From JADFOI01 sp965218935 (GTDB lineage Bacteria > Acidobacteriota > UBA6911 > RPQK01 > JADFOI01), in assembly GCA_965218935.1 (NCBI GenBank), contig CBDCMH010000007.1:558001-622000 (forward strand): a stretch of DNA of 64,000 nt. The letters run 5' to 3'. Below the pieces are notes generated by a model. That model was not told the origin of the DNA. It worked only from the letters and a program-made list of their open reading frames with translations, and did not search any database. Position numbers and translations under genes: made by a program. The stretch's first letter is position 1; every line of letters begins with the position of its first letter. Shown here one piece after another: positions 26,291 through 35,593 of this stretch.

Positions 26291-29200
26291 TTAAGTATAC
26301 AGGGCTACTGAGTCTTCGCCAAAAAGCTTTTCCACTTCCTGGATAAATGAGGGGATGGGATTAATCAGAAGATCTTCGCGAGGAACGACGCGAATTCGGT
26401 ATTCCTTACGCTGGAGAAGCTCAAATTCCAAAGGGCAACTCCCTTGATTATGACTGACCAGCGCATGGAGCCGGGAAACTTTATCGGAATCCAAAGAGGG
26501 AAGTGAGATTCGAATTTTCGTTCTTTGAACAGCCGTATTCCAAAGGGTGTCCAGTTGAAAAAGTTGCGAGCAGAGCAAGCGGATCTCTCCCTTGGCATCC
26601 AACTCACAGCGCCCCCGCACCAATACCGGCAAATCGTTTTCGATAAGCTGACTGTGCCGCTTGTAGGCATTGGGCCAAACCAACACCTGGACGGTGCCCG
26701 AAAGATCCTCCAGCTCGAAGGCGGCCATCGAATCTCCCTTACGGGTACGGAGCTGTCGAAGGCCAGTAATCATTCCACCCACGGAAATTTCCTGACCCGA
26801 AATCTCCTCAGTGATATCCAGTGTAGAAAATTTAGAAAACTTCCCTAACTCTCGGGCGTAATTTCGAAGCGGATGGCCGGTGACGTAATAGCCCAAAGTC
26901 TCCTTTTCATAGGCCCACTTCTGGCGATCCGGCCATTCTCCGGCGTCGGGAATATCCTCAACAGGACCTCCGGCCGAAGTAACCTCAGGGGTCGCAAACA
27001 ACTTTTTCTGACCGCTGAGACGATCTCTTTGAGCCTTCTGTCCAGCCTCAACGGCACGATCCAGAAAATCAAAGAGCGATTTTCGATGATACCCCAGGGA
27101 ATCAAAGGCGCCGGCCTTGATCAAGGACTCCAAGGCCCGTCTGTTCACGACCCGCAGATCCACGTTCTCGCAAAATTCGGAAAAACTGACAAAGTCATTG
27201 CCTCCAGGCCGGCAGTTCAAGATGGCACGAATGGCCGACTCTCCGACGTTTCGAATCGCCGCCAGCCCAAACTTGATGTCTTTTCCCGAGGCCAGAAAAT
27301 CGAGCTGGCTGGCATTGATATCAGGAGGCAGGACGCGAATGTCCATTTCCTTGCATTCGGCCAGATGCTTGACGATCTTGTCCGTATTGGACATCTCACT
27401 GGTGAGTAAAGCCGCGATAAATTGCACGGGATAATGGGTCTTTAGATAAGCCGTCTGATAGGCGAGTAGGGCGTAGGCGGTGGAATGACTCTTATTGAAT
27501 CCGTAACCAGCAAATTGTTCCATCAACTTGAAAATGCGTTCCGCTTTGCTGGCCGCGATGCCGCTTTCCTTGCAGCCGATCAAAAATTGCTTTCTCTGGG
27601 CCTGCATGACCTGTTTCTTCTTCTTGCCCATGGCTCGCCGCAGGAGATCCGCCTCTCCCAAGGAAAAACCTGCCAGCTTGCTGGCAATCTGCATCACCTG
27701 TTCCTGGTAGACGATCACCCCATAGGTTTCCCTGAGAATCTCATCAAGCTCCGGCACTTCGTATTCGATTTTCACCTGGCCATGGCGACGTCCGATGAAA
27801 TCGTCGATCATCCCTCCTTGGATGGGGCCGGGGCGGTACAGGGCGTTCAAAGCGATGAGATCTTCAAAGCGACTGGGTTGCAGGCGCCGCAAAATATCGC
27901 GCATGCCCGAAGATTCAAACTGGAAGATGCCGGTCGTCTTTCCTTCACAAAAGAGCCTGAAAGTCTCCTCCTCATTGAGATCGAGCTCGTCCAGAGCCAG
28001 AGTCACCCCTAACTGGTCTTTGACCTGAACCACGGTCTGCTGGATGACGGTCAAGGTGGTCAGGGCCAGAAAGTCCATCTTCAAAAGGCCCAGACGCTCC
28101 AGATCCGTCATCGAATACTGGGTCGTGATCTCGTCCTTGTTACTCTTATAAAGGGGAATCAAGTCGATGAGCGGCCGGGGCGCGATCACCACTCCAGCCG
28201 CATGGGTGGAGGCGTGTCGAGCCAGCCCCTCCAACTGCTGGGCAACCTGAATCAATTGGGCGTAGGGAGAAGTGCTCTGGGCAGCCTCCTTGAGCTCCTT
28301 GACCCGCTGAACCGCCTTTTTCAATGTGGCGTCCGGAGATTGGGGAACCAGGCGCGCGATCTTATCCACTTCGGCATAGGGGATGTCCAGACCGCGTCCA
28401 ACATCACGAATAGCCCCTCGGGCGGCCATGGTGCCAAAAGTGATGATCTGGCTGACGTTTTCACGGCCATACTTGGAGGTCACATAGTCGATCACTTCGC
28501 CGCGGCGCAACATACAAAAATCGATGTCAATGTCGGGAGGAGTGACCCGTTCCGGATTGAGAAAACGCTCGAAGAGAAGATCATACTGAAGGGGATCCAC
28601 ATTGGTAATTCCCATGGCGTAGGAGACTAAAGATCCGGCCACCGATCCCCGGCCCGGTCCCACCGGAATCTGATTTTCTCGTGCGTAGCGAATGAAGTCC
28701 CAGACGATCAGAAAATAGCTGGAAAATTGCATCTTCTTGATGATTTCCACTTCCTGCTCCAACCGCTCCTGATATTGAGAGAGCGGATAGCGCAATTTCC
28801 CAAGACTCTCTTTTTGTTTGAGCGGTTGAAGGCGGTTTTCGAATCCGTCATGGACCACTTTCCCGAAATAGCTGTCCAGGGTATAGTCGGAAGGAACTTG
28901 AAATTCCGGAAAGATGTTCTCCGGCTCACCCAGCTCAAAGGTACACTTCTCGGCTACTTCGAGGGTATTGGAAAGAGCCTCGGGCACATGAGCAAATATG
29001 GACTCCATCTCCTCGGCGTTCTTGAAATAAAACTCGTTAGTTCTGTACTTGAGTCGGTTTTCATCGTGAACGGTCTTGCCCGTCTGGATACAGAGCAGGA
29101 CATCGTGGGCGAAAGAGTCCTCCTGAGTGAGATAGTGGCAATCGTTGGTGGCAACCATGGAGAGATCCAGTTCACGGGCCAGCTTCATCACATGGGAGTT

Positions 29201-29755
29201 GACCTTTTTTTGCTCCTCCATCCCATGGTTCTGCAACTCCAGATAAAAGTTCTCCGGCCCTAAGACTTCGGCCAGTTTTCCCGCTTCCTCACGAGCTTCC
29301 GAGTACTGATCCTGGAGTAGATTCCAGGCCACAATTCCTTTCAGACAGGCGGAAAGCCCCACCAATCCTTCACTGTGCTCCTGGAGCAGTTCCAGGTCGA
29401 TGCGAGGACGATAGTAAAAGCCTTCCAGGTAGCCCAGTGAGACCAGTTTGACCAGATTTCGATAACCGGTGGCATCTTTGGCCAAGAGCACCAGATGGTT
29501 GCTCTGGTCGGAACGACCGTTCTTTGATTTGCGTCCCTCACGTGCAACATAAATCTCACAACCGATAATGGGCTTGACTCCATATTTGAGCGCCATGTCA
29601 TGAAATTGAACGGCTCCGAAGAGATTGCCGTGATCCGATAAGGCTAGGGCCGGCATTTTTAACTCTGCGGCACGGCGTACCACGGCTTCGAGCTTATTGG
29701 CGCCGTCCAGGAGACTGAAATGACTGTGAAGGTGCAGATGAACGAAGTTACTCAT
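26291..29755 (-). CDS. dnaE: DNA polymerase III alpha subunit
   Basis: 1154 residues, close to E. coli DnaE. The PHP domain is at the N-terminus (FVHLHLHSHFSLLDG) and keeps many metal-binding His residues, so it may retain exonuclease activity. The polymerase palm has PDIDIDF at 407-413. The beta-clamp and OB regions follow (ISVGGMITGLRQLRTRKG near residue 1000). It is the replicative polymerase. It starts 39 bases after guaA, with a perfect hairpin in that gap. The C-terminus is shorter in the tau-binding region than E. coli, as is usual outside proteobacteria. Confidence 0.95.
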   Translation of the reverse strand: MSNFVHLHLHSHFSLLDGANKLEAVVRRAAELKMPALALSDHGNLFGAVQFHDMALKYGVKPIIGCEIYVAREGRKSKNGRSDQSNHLVLLAKDATGYRNLVKLVSLGYLEGFYYRPRIDLELLQEHSEGLVGLSACLKGIVAWNLLQDQYSEAREEAGKLAEVLGPENFYLELQNHGMEEQKKVNSHVMKLARELDLSMVATNDCHYLTQEDSFAHDVLLCIQTGKTVHDENRLKYRTNEFYFKNAEEMESIFAHVPEALSNTLEVAEKCTFELGEPENIFPEFQVPSDYTLDSYFGKVVHDGFENRLQPLKQKESLGKLRYPLSQYQERLEQEVEIIKKMQFSSYFLIVWDFIRYARENQIPVGPGRGSVAGSLVSYAMGITNVDPLQYDLLFERFLNPERVTPPDIDIDFCMLRRGEVIDYVTSKYGRENVSQIITFGTMAARGAIRDVGRGLDIPYAEVDKIARLVPQSPDATLKKAVQRVKELKEAAQSTSPYAQLIQVAQQLEGLARHASTHAAGVVIAPRPLIDLIPLYKSNKDEITTQYSMTDLERLGLLKMDFLALTTLTVIQQTVVQVKDQLGVTLALDELDLNEEETFRLFCEGKTTGIFQFESSGMRDILRRLQPSRFEDLIALNALYRPGPIQGGMIDDFIGRRHGQVKIEYEVPELDEILRETYGVIVYQEQVMQIASKLAGFSLGEADLLRRAMGKKKKQVMQAQRKQFLIGCKESGIAASKAERIFKLMEQFAGYGFNKSHSTAYALLAYQTAYLKTHYPVQFIAALLTSEMSNTDKIVKHLAECKEMDIRVLPPDINASQLDFLASGKDIKFGLAAIRNVGESAIRAILNCRPGGNDFVSFSEFCENVDLRVVNRRALESLIKAGAFDSLGYHRKSLFDFLDRAVEAGQKAQRDRLSGQKKLFATPEVTSAGGPVEDIPDAGEWPDRQKWAYEKETLGYYVTGHPLRNYARELGKFSKFSTLDITEEISGQEISVGGMITGLRQLRTRKGDSMAAFELEDLSGTVQVLVWPNAYKRHSQLIENDLPVLVRGRCELDAKGEIRLLCSQLFQLDTLWNTAVQRTKIRISLPSLDSDKVSRLHALVSHNQGSCPLEFELLQRKEYRIRVVPREDLLINPIPSFIQEVEKLFGEDSVALYT

Positions 29756-29765
29756 GGTGTCCGTG

Positions 29766-29785
29766 ATTAGGGACCTGTCCCTAAT
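29766..29785. promoter_or_regulatory. Palindrome between guaA and dnaE
   Basis: ATTAGGGA-CCTG-TCCCTAAT is a perfect 8+8 hairpin in the 39-base gap, without a T tract. It could be an operator, a processing site or a short intergenic repeat. Confidence 0.5.
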
Positions 29786-29794
29786 CCCTCTCTT

Positions 29795-31330
29795 TCATTC
29801 CCATTCGATGGTACTGGGAGGTTTCGAGCTCACGTCGTAGACTACCCGGTTGACTCCTCGGACTTCATTCACAATCCGGTTGGAGATCCGCCCCAGCAGT
29901 TCATGAGGCAACGGAACCCAGTCAGCAGTCATTCCATCCACGGAATGTACGGCGCGGATGGCGATGACGTCTTCATAGGTTCTCCCATCCCCCATGACAC
30001 CGACACTCTTGACGGGAAGCAAAACTGCGAACGACTGCCAGATCTTAGCATAGAGGTCTGCACCTTTTATCTCCTGCTCTACAATCCTGTCCGCCTCTCG
30101 CAAGGTGTTGAGACGAGCTTCCGTAACCTCGCCGACAATGCGTACCGACAAGCCGGGCCCGGGGAAGGGCTGGCGCTGAACCAGCGTTTCCGGGAGGCCC
30201 AGCTCCTCGCCGACGCGTCGAACCTCATCCTTGAACAGATTTCTTAAAGGCTCAACCAGCTCGAGATTCATTTTCTCAGGCAGACCTCCCACATTGTGAT
30301 GGCTTTTTATGGTGGCAGAGGGGCCCAGGACGGAGACCGATTCAATCACATCCGGATAGAGGGTGCCCTGAACAAGAAACTTTATGCCCCCCAATTTCTT
30401 GGCTTCTTTTTCAAACACGCGGATGAACTGTTCCCCCACAATTTTTCGTTTGGCCTCGGGGTTTTCGACTCCGGCCAGAGGTTCGAGAAAAGCACGGCTG
30501 GCGTCGACGCCCACAACATTCAAAGAGAGCGTCTCTCGAAATGTCTGGAGCACTTCCTCGAATTCATTCTTTCTGAGCAAGCCATTGTCGACAAAGATGC
30601 AGGTGAGCCGATCACCGATGGCGCGATGAACCAGCGTTGCCGCCACCGTAGAGTCGACCCCTCCCGAGAGGCCACAAACCGCTTGGGACTGACCGATTTG
30701 GGCGGAAATCTCGGTGACCGCACTTTCCGCAAAGGAGGACATCGTCCAATCTGCGCGGCACTTGCAGATCTCAAGGAGGAAGTTCTCCAGGATCTGTGTG
30801 CCGCAGGGAGTGTGAACCACTTCAGGATGAAACTGAAGGCCATAGATTTTTCGACCCTCATGAGCCATACCGGCAAGGGCATTCTCACTTCGCCCGATGG
30901 CAACAAAATCAGGTGGGAGAGTCTCAATCCGGTCTCCGTGACTCATCCACACCTCCGTTTCCTTGGGCATGCCCTGAAAAAGCGGGCTTCCGTCAACCTG
31001 CTGGAGTACGGCCTTGCCATATTCTCGGTGCTGCGAAGGAGCCACCTTTCCCCCGTAGTGGTGCGCCATGAGCTGCATTCCATAGCAGATCCCCAACAGG
31101 GGACCCTGAAACTCGTAGAGTTCTTTTGGGGGATGAGGGGCACCTTCTGCGAAAACCGACTCGGGTCCTCCCGAGAGCACAATCCCCTTGGGGTTGTGGG
31201 CTTCGATTTCTTTCCAGGAGGTATCAAAGGGCAGGATTTCCGAGTACACTCCAGCCTCACGAATGCGGCGGGCAATCAACTGAGTGTACTGGGCTCCGAA
31301 GTCAAGGATGAGAACGGTTTCTTGAGTCAT
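29795..31330 (-). CDS. guaA: GMP synthase (glutamine-hydrolysing)
   Basis: 511 residues. Class I glutamine amidotransferase with nucleophile Cys82 (LLGICYGMQL) and the His/Glu pair in FHPEVVHT. The ATP pyrophosphatase domain has the P-loop LSGGVDSTV. The GMP synthase C-terminal dimerisation domain has QRQPFPGPGLSVRI and ends in KPPSTIEWE. It converts XMP to GMP. First gene of the minus-strand cluster running to mutL and divergent from uppP. An extended -10 box lies at 31365-31373. Confidence 0.96.
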   Translation of the reverse strand: MTQETVLILDFGAQYTQLIARRIREAGVYSEILPFDTSWKEIEAHNPKGIVLSGGPESVFAEGAPHPPKELYEFQGPLLGICYGMQLMAHHYGGKVAPSQHREYGKAVLQQVDGSPLFQGMPKETEVWMSHGDRIETLPPDFVAIGRSENALAGMAHEGRKIYGLQFHPEVVHTPCGTQILENFLLEICKCRADWTMSSFAESAVTEISAQIGQSQAVCGLSGGVDSTVAATLVHRAIGDRLTCIFVDNGLLRKNEFEEVLQTFRETLSLNVVGVDASRAFLEPLAGVENPEAKRKIVGEQFIRVFEKEAKKLGGIKFLVQGTLYPDVIESVSVLGPSATIKSHHNVGGLPEKMNLELVEPLRNLFKDEVRRVGEELGLPETLVQRQPFPGPGLSVRIVGEVTEARLNTLREADRIVEQEIKGADLYAKIWQSFAVLLPVKSVGVMGDGRTYEDVIAIRAVHSVDGMTADWVPLPHELLGRISNRIVNEVRGVNRVVYDVSSKPPSTIEWE

Positions 31331-31364
31331 AGTTCAAAGTGTGAAATGTGAGCCTCAAATTTGA

Positions 31365-31373
31365 AGTATAGCA
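31365..31373 (-). promoter_or_regulatory. Extended -10 box for guaA
   Basis: On the minus strand TGCTATACT (TGn plus TATACT) stands about 35 bases before the guaA ATG. The -35 match is poor, as is allowed for extended -10 promoters. Confidence 0.45.
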
Positions 31374-31432
31374 TGGCAAATCTTGACTCCTCGCTCTCAA
31401 AATTCGACCATTAGATACCAAAGATACCGATC

Positions 31433-32248
31433 ATGCCGATGAATGATTCCATACAGGCTCTCTTTCTGGGTATCCTCCAGGGGATTACCGAATTTCTTCC
31501 CATCAGCAGCTCTGCTCACCTCATTCTGCTCCCCTGGTTGGCGGGTTGGGAAGCCATGGGACTGACCTTTGACGTGGTGGTGCATGGGGGAACGTTATTG
31601 GCGTTGGTGATCTATTTTCGCCAGCAATGGAAGGAGATTGGGAAGCAGTTCCTAAGAGTCTTAATGAGGCAATCAGCTCCCTCGGAATCGGGTCTCCTGG
31701 GCGCAATCGCTGTGGGTACACTGCCGGCCATTTTGGTTGGAGGTCTGTTCGGAGGCGTGATCGAGGATCACCTGAGAACCCCTGGAGTTACGGTGCTCAC
31801 TCTTTCTCTGTTCGGTCTTCTTCTGGGGTGGGCGGATCATCAGGGATCTCAGTCGCACAGCCTGGAGAGCATCCGCCTCCGGGATGGCCTGATCGTAGGT
31901 CTGGTCCAGGCTCTTGCACTGATCCCCGGCGTCAGTCGCTCCGGGGTGACGATCACAGCAAGCTTGATGCTGGGGCTGAACAGGGCCGACGCTGCCCGAT
32001 TTTCCTTTTTGCTGGGGACGCCGGTCATCGCCCTGGCCACAATTTCTCGTCTTTATCTGCTGTGGTGGTCTGGGAGCCATGCGGCGGGTTCTTTTTTACC
32101 TCTCCTGGTTGGTGTGATATTTTCATCTATTAGCGGCTTTTTATGCATCAAGTATCTTCTCCGATTTCTTCAAACTCGTACCTACCTTCTCTTCGTCGTC
32201 TATCGCTTGCTGCTTGCTGTCTCTATCTTTGTTTTGCTGGTTCTGTAA
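31433..32248 (+). CDS. uppP: Undecaprenyl-diphosphatase (BacA/UppP)
   Basis: 271 residues with about eight membrane helices. The two family signatures are present: GITEFLPISSSAHL (19-31) and PGVSRSG, holding the catalytic Glu, Ser and Arg. It dephosphorylates undecaprenyl pyrophosphate at the inner membrane, recycling the lipid carrier for peptidoglycan and other envelope glycans. The start may be the ATG at 31433 or 31439; neither has a clear ribosome binding site. Its 3' end overlaps the next gene by 106 bases in another frame. Confidence 0.93.
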   Translation: MPMNDSIQALFLGILQGITEFLPISSSAHLILLPWLAGWEAMGLTFDVVVHGGTLLALVIYFRQQWKEIGKQFLRVLMRQSAPSESGLLGAIAVGTLPAILVGGLFGGVIEDHLRTPGVTVLTLSLFGLLLGWADHQGSQSHSLESIRLRDGLIVGLVQALALIPGVSRSGVTITASLMLGLNRADAARFSFLLGTPVIALATISRLYLLWWSGSHAAGSFLPLLVGVIFSSISGFLCIKYLLRFLQTRTYLLFVVYRLLLAVSIFVLLVL

Positions 32249-32859
32249 GCTTCAATCTGAATGCCCAGGAAGAAGAAGAAGAAGAAGAACTCCCTCCAGC
32301 CCGCCAAAATCCTATTCTCAGGGCCCACTTTCGCCGCCTGTTTACGAATATGAGATCCTTTCGTAACGGTGAAAGGGGACGCCGCGACCCCTTTCTGGAG
32401 GAGTACGTCGACCGTCAAATTGACCACTATCTGTCGGAACTGCGCGAAAAACTGGCTTATTTGAATAACCATTTCGCAGAGGTCGAGCAGGCCCAGCAGA
32501 CCATTCTTCAAGCTTTTGACACTCAGGCCGTAGGCCAGGCCAGAGCCGACTGGAGAAGAGCTCTCAAGGGAGTTCAGGACGAGGCCGGGGATCTTTGGAA
32601 CATGCTCCGCTACGTTTTGACGGCTCTGGAGGACAAAGATGATCGCAGGTCCGTCGAGTCCCAGGGGCCTGACTCCCTGTACGAAAACGAAACTCGTTTC
32701 GTCGGTGAGCAGATCCAGGAAGCGGAGAAGAGAATCACTGAATATTTTTTCCAGGTAGAGAGCGTCATTCAGCTGGAAGACCTGCAAGGGGAGAACATGC
32801 TGATTCACCTCTACCTGGCGCGCGAGATGGCGAAGAAAATCAGGGAATTGAGCCGGTAG
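32143..32859 (+). CDS. Secreted helical protein of unknown function, overlapping uppP
   Basis: 238 residues. A signal peptide is read within the overlap with uppP (RRLSLAACCLYLCFAGSVSF, cleavage likely after NLNA). A run of seven Glu follows, then a largely alpha-helical body (DRQIDHYLSELREKLAYL, EQIQEAEKRITEYFFQVE) with coiled-coil character. No known domain recognised. It is probably periplasmic. The 106-base out-of-frame overlap with uppP is unusual; both readings look genuine, because the uppP helix is needed for its fold and the signal peptide is well formed. A later start would lose export. Translational coupling is likely. Confidence 0.7.
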   Translation: MHQVSSPISSNSYLPSLRRLSLAACCLYLCFAGSVSFNLNAQEEEEEEELPPARQNPILRAHFRRLFTNMRSFRNGERGRRDPFLEEYVDRQIDHYLSELREKLAYLNNHFAEVEQAQQTILQAFDTQAVGQARADWRRALKGVQDEAGDLWNMLRYVLTALEDKDDRRSVESQGPDSLYENETRFVGEQIQEAEKRITEYFFQVESVIQLEDLQGENMLIHLYLAREMAKKIRELSR

Positions 32860-32900
32860 AAGAACCTGACCACCTAACCTCCTGACCCCCTGGCCGGCGG

Positions 32901-34544
32901 CTATTGCTTCATTGTCTCTTTCTTTTTCTCTTCCTCTACTTCCTTCTCTTCGGGAAGGGCGTTCGGCTGTTGTTCACCGTTTGAGGGAAAGACCAGCTTG
33001 TAGAGCACGCCGTCGATGATGGCTTGCCAACTGGCCTCCATGACATTCGAAGAGACGCCCATGCTGATCCAGCTTCGGTGGCCATCGGTGGACTCAATCA
33101 GTACACGTACCTTGGCGGCGGTTCCGCTCTGAGCGTCCAGCACACGCACTTTGTAGTCGATAAGCCGGATCTCTTCAATCTCGGGGAAGAAGCGCACCAG
33201 TGCTTTTTTAATGGCGCAGTCCAGGGCGTGAACGGGTCCGCTACCATCTGAAGCAACATGCTCCTCGATGCCGTCGACACTGATCTTGACCGTGGCCTCG
33301 CTCACAAACTGGCCAGCGTGATTCTGGTCGACCAGCACCCGAAAACCCTTAAACTCAAAAGGTTGATCCTGGTCCTTTCCAAACCTGCAAAAAAGGAGTT
33401 TCAGGCTGCCATCGGCGCCCTCAAACTGGTACCCGTCGTATTCGAGTTTTTTGATGTGCTCCAGGAGTGCGTGCAAGTCCAGATCCTTCTCATCCAAATC
33501 TCCGAATTCTCTAACCTTGTAAAGTAAATTGCTTTTTCCCGACAAATCCGAAACCAGGACGCGCCGGTTGTTTCCCACCGCAGCCGGATCCATATGCTCA
33601 TAGGTTCTTGGGTCTTTGTTGACGCCGCTCACATGGAGTCCACCCTTGTGGGCGAAGGAGCTCTTGCCCACAAAAGGGAGGTTGTTGGGCACGACCATAT
33701 TGGCGGTTTCACTCACAAAGTAGGCCAGGGAAGTGAGGCCTTTGAGTCTTTCCGGCCCAACGGTCTCCTTCCCCAGTTTCAACTCCAAGGCAGGGATCAC
33801 GGAACAGAGATTGGCGTTTCCACAACGTTCCCCATATCCGTTGATGGTCCCCTGAACCATACGGGCCCCAGCCTGAACGGCTGCAACGGTATTGGCCACT
33901 CCCATTTCGCAGTCATTGTGGGTATGGATACCGAGGAAGGGAAATTCCGGGCTTAATTGGTGGGCCAGCGATGTAATGCTGGAAGGGAGGTTTCCTCCGT
34001 TGGTGTCGCACAGGACCACCCAGTCCGCTCCCGCCTCGCGGGCAGTTCGGATAACGGATTTGGCATAACGAGGGTTGGCTGCATAGCCGTCAAAAAAATG
34101 TTCCGCGTCAAAGATGACCTCTTTCTCCCTTTTCTTCAGATAGGCCACGCTGTCATGGACCATGCGCAGGTTTTCCTCCAGAGTGGTGCCCAGAGCACAC
34201 TCCACGTGAAAGTCCCAGCTTTTACCGACCAGGGTCACCGCGGGAGTATCGGCCTCGAGCAGGGCGGCGATGTTGGGGTCCTCCTCCACCGAATACTTAT
34301 GGTGGCGAGTGCTTCCAAAGGCTACGATTTTGCTGGTATTCCAGGATAAGTCCCGGGCACGCTGGAAGAATTCCACGTCTTTCTGGTTGGAGCCTGGCCA
34401 GCCGCCTTCGATATAATCCATACCAAAGGCATCCAGTTTCTGGGCAATGTGGACTTTATCCTCAACGCTCAGTGAGACTCGTTCCCCCTGAGTACCATCT
34501 CGCAACGTGCAGTCATAAATGAAAACTCTTTTGCTCTCGCTCAT
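32901..34544 (-). CDS. cimA: (R)-citramalate synthase
   Basis: 547 residues of the LeuA/CimA superfamily. The TIM barrel starts YDCTLRDGTQGERVSLSVED and has GIHTHNDCEMGVANT for metal binding. The C-terminal LeuA-type allosteric domain (about 400-510) is present. SETANMVVPNNLPFVGKSSFAHKGG is written here only in parts (VPNNLPFVGKSSFAHK); this and the length match the TIGR00977-type citramalate synthases rather than isopropylmalate synthase. It condenses pyruvate with acetyl-CoA, opening a threonine-independent route to isoleucine. It lies 54 bases after ilvN, with which it is probably co-transcribed. The last 25 residues are Glu/Lys rich. Confidence 0.88.
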   Translation of the reverse strand: MSESKRVFIYDCTLRDGTQGERVSLSVEDKVHIAQKLDAFGMDYIEGGWPGSNQKDVEFFQRARDLSWNTSKIVAFGSTRHHKYSVEEDPNIAALLEADTPAVTLVGKSWDFHVECALGTTLEENLRMVHDSVAYLKKREKEVIFDAEHFFDGYAANPRYAKSVIRTAREAGADWVVLCDTNGGNLPSSITSLAHQLSPEFPFLGIHTHNDCEMGVANTVAAVQAGARMVQGTINGYGERCGNANLCSVIPALELKLGKETVGPERLKGLTSLAYFVSETANMVVPNNLPFVGKSSFAHKGGLHVSGVNKDPRTYEHMDPAAVGNNRRVLVSDLSGKSNLLYKVREFGDLDEKDLDLHALLEHIKKLEYDGYQFEGADGSLKLLFCRFGKDQDQPFEFKGFRVLVDQNHAGQFVSEATVKISVDGIEEHVASDGSGPVHALDCAIKKALVRFFPEIEEIRLIDYKVRVLDAQSGTAAKVRVLIESTDGHRSWISMGVSSNVMEASWQAIIDGVLYKLVFPSNGEQQPNALPEEKEVEEEKKKETMKQ

Positions 34545-34598
34545 AAGTCACCTAGTCGGAAAGAGTGGGTGGAAGTTCGTCGGGTGTCATGGAAAACT

Positions 34599-35177
34599 CT
34601 AGCCATGTTTCGCTTTGACCTCCGATTTGGATGGGGTCTTCTGATCAGGATTCTTGACCAGTGCCGGCCTCTCCCGGGCCGAAGAACTTTGTTGCTTTCC
34701 AGTTTTCCCTCGGGAGAGGGTGAGCTCACCCGTACGGTGAACCTCCCGGACTCCATACACCTGGGCATTTTGTAAAAAAGCGTCGATCTTCTCGGCCTGT
34801 CCGGTTACTTCAAAGATATAAGCGTTGGGTCTCACATCGATGACACGAGCCCGAAAGACCTCGGATAGGGCCAGGACCTCAGTCCTGTTGTTCTCGGTGA
34901 CCTGGACTCGCACGAGTGCCATCTCTCGCAGCACCTGGGTAGCCGAGTCGTAGGGAGTTACCTTAACGACATTAATCAGCTTGCTGAGTTGTTTGACCAC
35001 CTGTTCTGTCCCGGCTTCATCGGTGGTTGTGGTCAGCGTGATTCGAGAAGCGTCGGGATCCAGCGCTGGCGCCACGTTCAAGCTTTCAATGTTGTACCCG
35101 CGTTGGCTAAAGAGGCCCACCACGCGCGACAGCACCCCCGCTTTGTTTTCGACCAATAGTGAAATAACCTGTCGCAT
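34599..35177 (-). CDS. ilvN: Acetolactate synthase small (regulatory) subunit
   Basis: 192 residues. An N-terminal ACT domain (ISLLVENKAGVLSRVVGLFS, RGYNIESLNV) is followed by the ALS small-subunit C-domain (ENNRTEVLALSEVFRARVID). It gives valine feedback control to the catalytic IlvB, which is not adjacent. The last 35 residues (KTGKQQSSSARERPALVK) are a basic extension beyond the usual end. It is upstream of cimA, so the pair supplies control and entry steps of branched-chain amino acid synthesis. A 60-base palindrome lies 73 bases upstream of the start. Confidence 0.92.
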   Translation of the reverse strand: MRQVISLLVENKAGVLSRVVGLFSQRGYNIESLNVAPALDPDASRITLTTTTDEAGTEQVVKQLSKLINVVKVTPYDSATQVLREMALVRVQVTENNRTEVLALSEVFRARVIDVRPNAYIFEVTGQAEKIDAFLQNAQVYGVREVHRTGELTLSRGKTGKQQSSSARERPALVKNPDQKTPSKSEVKAKHG

Positions 35178-35249
35178 CTAGTCTCCCTTGCTGTTGCATA
35201 ACTCCGCTAGCTCCGTCGAGAACACTGTTATTGAGGATAGGGAATTTCA

Positions 35250-35309
35250 GGTTCTTTACGGAGCTTAGGGAGTTTAACCCGTAATGGGTAAATCCCTCCG
35301 TAAAGAACC
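35250..35309. promoter_or_regulatory. Long imperfect palindrome upstream of ilvN
   Basis: GGTTCTTTACGGAG (35250-35263) and CTCCGTAAAGAACC (35296-35309) are perfect 14-base arms, with a further TTTAACCC/GGGTAAA pairing inside. In the ilvN leader it could act as an attenuator-like hairpin, or be an intergenic repeat. No T tract is visible. Confidence 0.5.
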
Positions 35310-35414
35310 GGAGAGAATAATGTCGCCGATAATTACGAGGCCGAGCAAGCCGGGGAAGAAGCTCCTCTCGGTGAGCCTGACCATGTCCGTTCCCTCGATT
35401 GTAGTGCTCATCAT
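35274..35414 (-). CDS. Doubtful small membrane peptide ORF
   Basis: A 46-codon frame (MMSTTIEGTDMVRLTERSFF, then PGLLGLVIIGDIIL) with one short hydrophobic segment. Its 3' end lies inside the palindrome at 35250-35309. GAGGAA touches the start codon, closer than normal. It may be the leader peptide of an attenuator or no gene at all. The rest of the 35178-35593 gap holds the palindrome and the palindromic repeat copy 3. Confidence 0.2.
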   Translation of the reverse strand: MMSTTIEGTDMVRLTERSFFPGLLGLVIIGDIILSGSLRRDLPITG

Positions 35415-35489
35415 TTCCTCGCTAGTCGACTCAAAGCATAAGAGATACGGATCGTACAAGTCAAGTTCAAACTGAGTCCCAGTCAGGAT

Positions 35490-35567
35490 TGCAAAGAGTA
35501 GGAGGCACCTCAGGTGCCGAATCCGAAAAAAGCTGTTCGGCACCTGAGGTGCCTCCTACATTCCGGA
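35490..35567. repeat. Nested palindromic intergenic repeat, copy 3
   Basis: The arm around 35498-35521 and its complement 35536-35567 contain the same GGAGGCACCTCAGGTGCC core as copies 1 and 2. The spacer is only 14 bases here. It stands between the gmhA-like gene's 3' end and the ilvN upstream region. Confidence 0.9.
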
Positions 35568-35593
35568 GGTTCTCGAATTGTGCGAGCTTCGCC

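Noticed and set aside
30296..31351. Plus-strand 351-codon frame over guaA
   Set aside because: Shadow of a clear GMP synthase gene.
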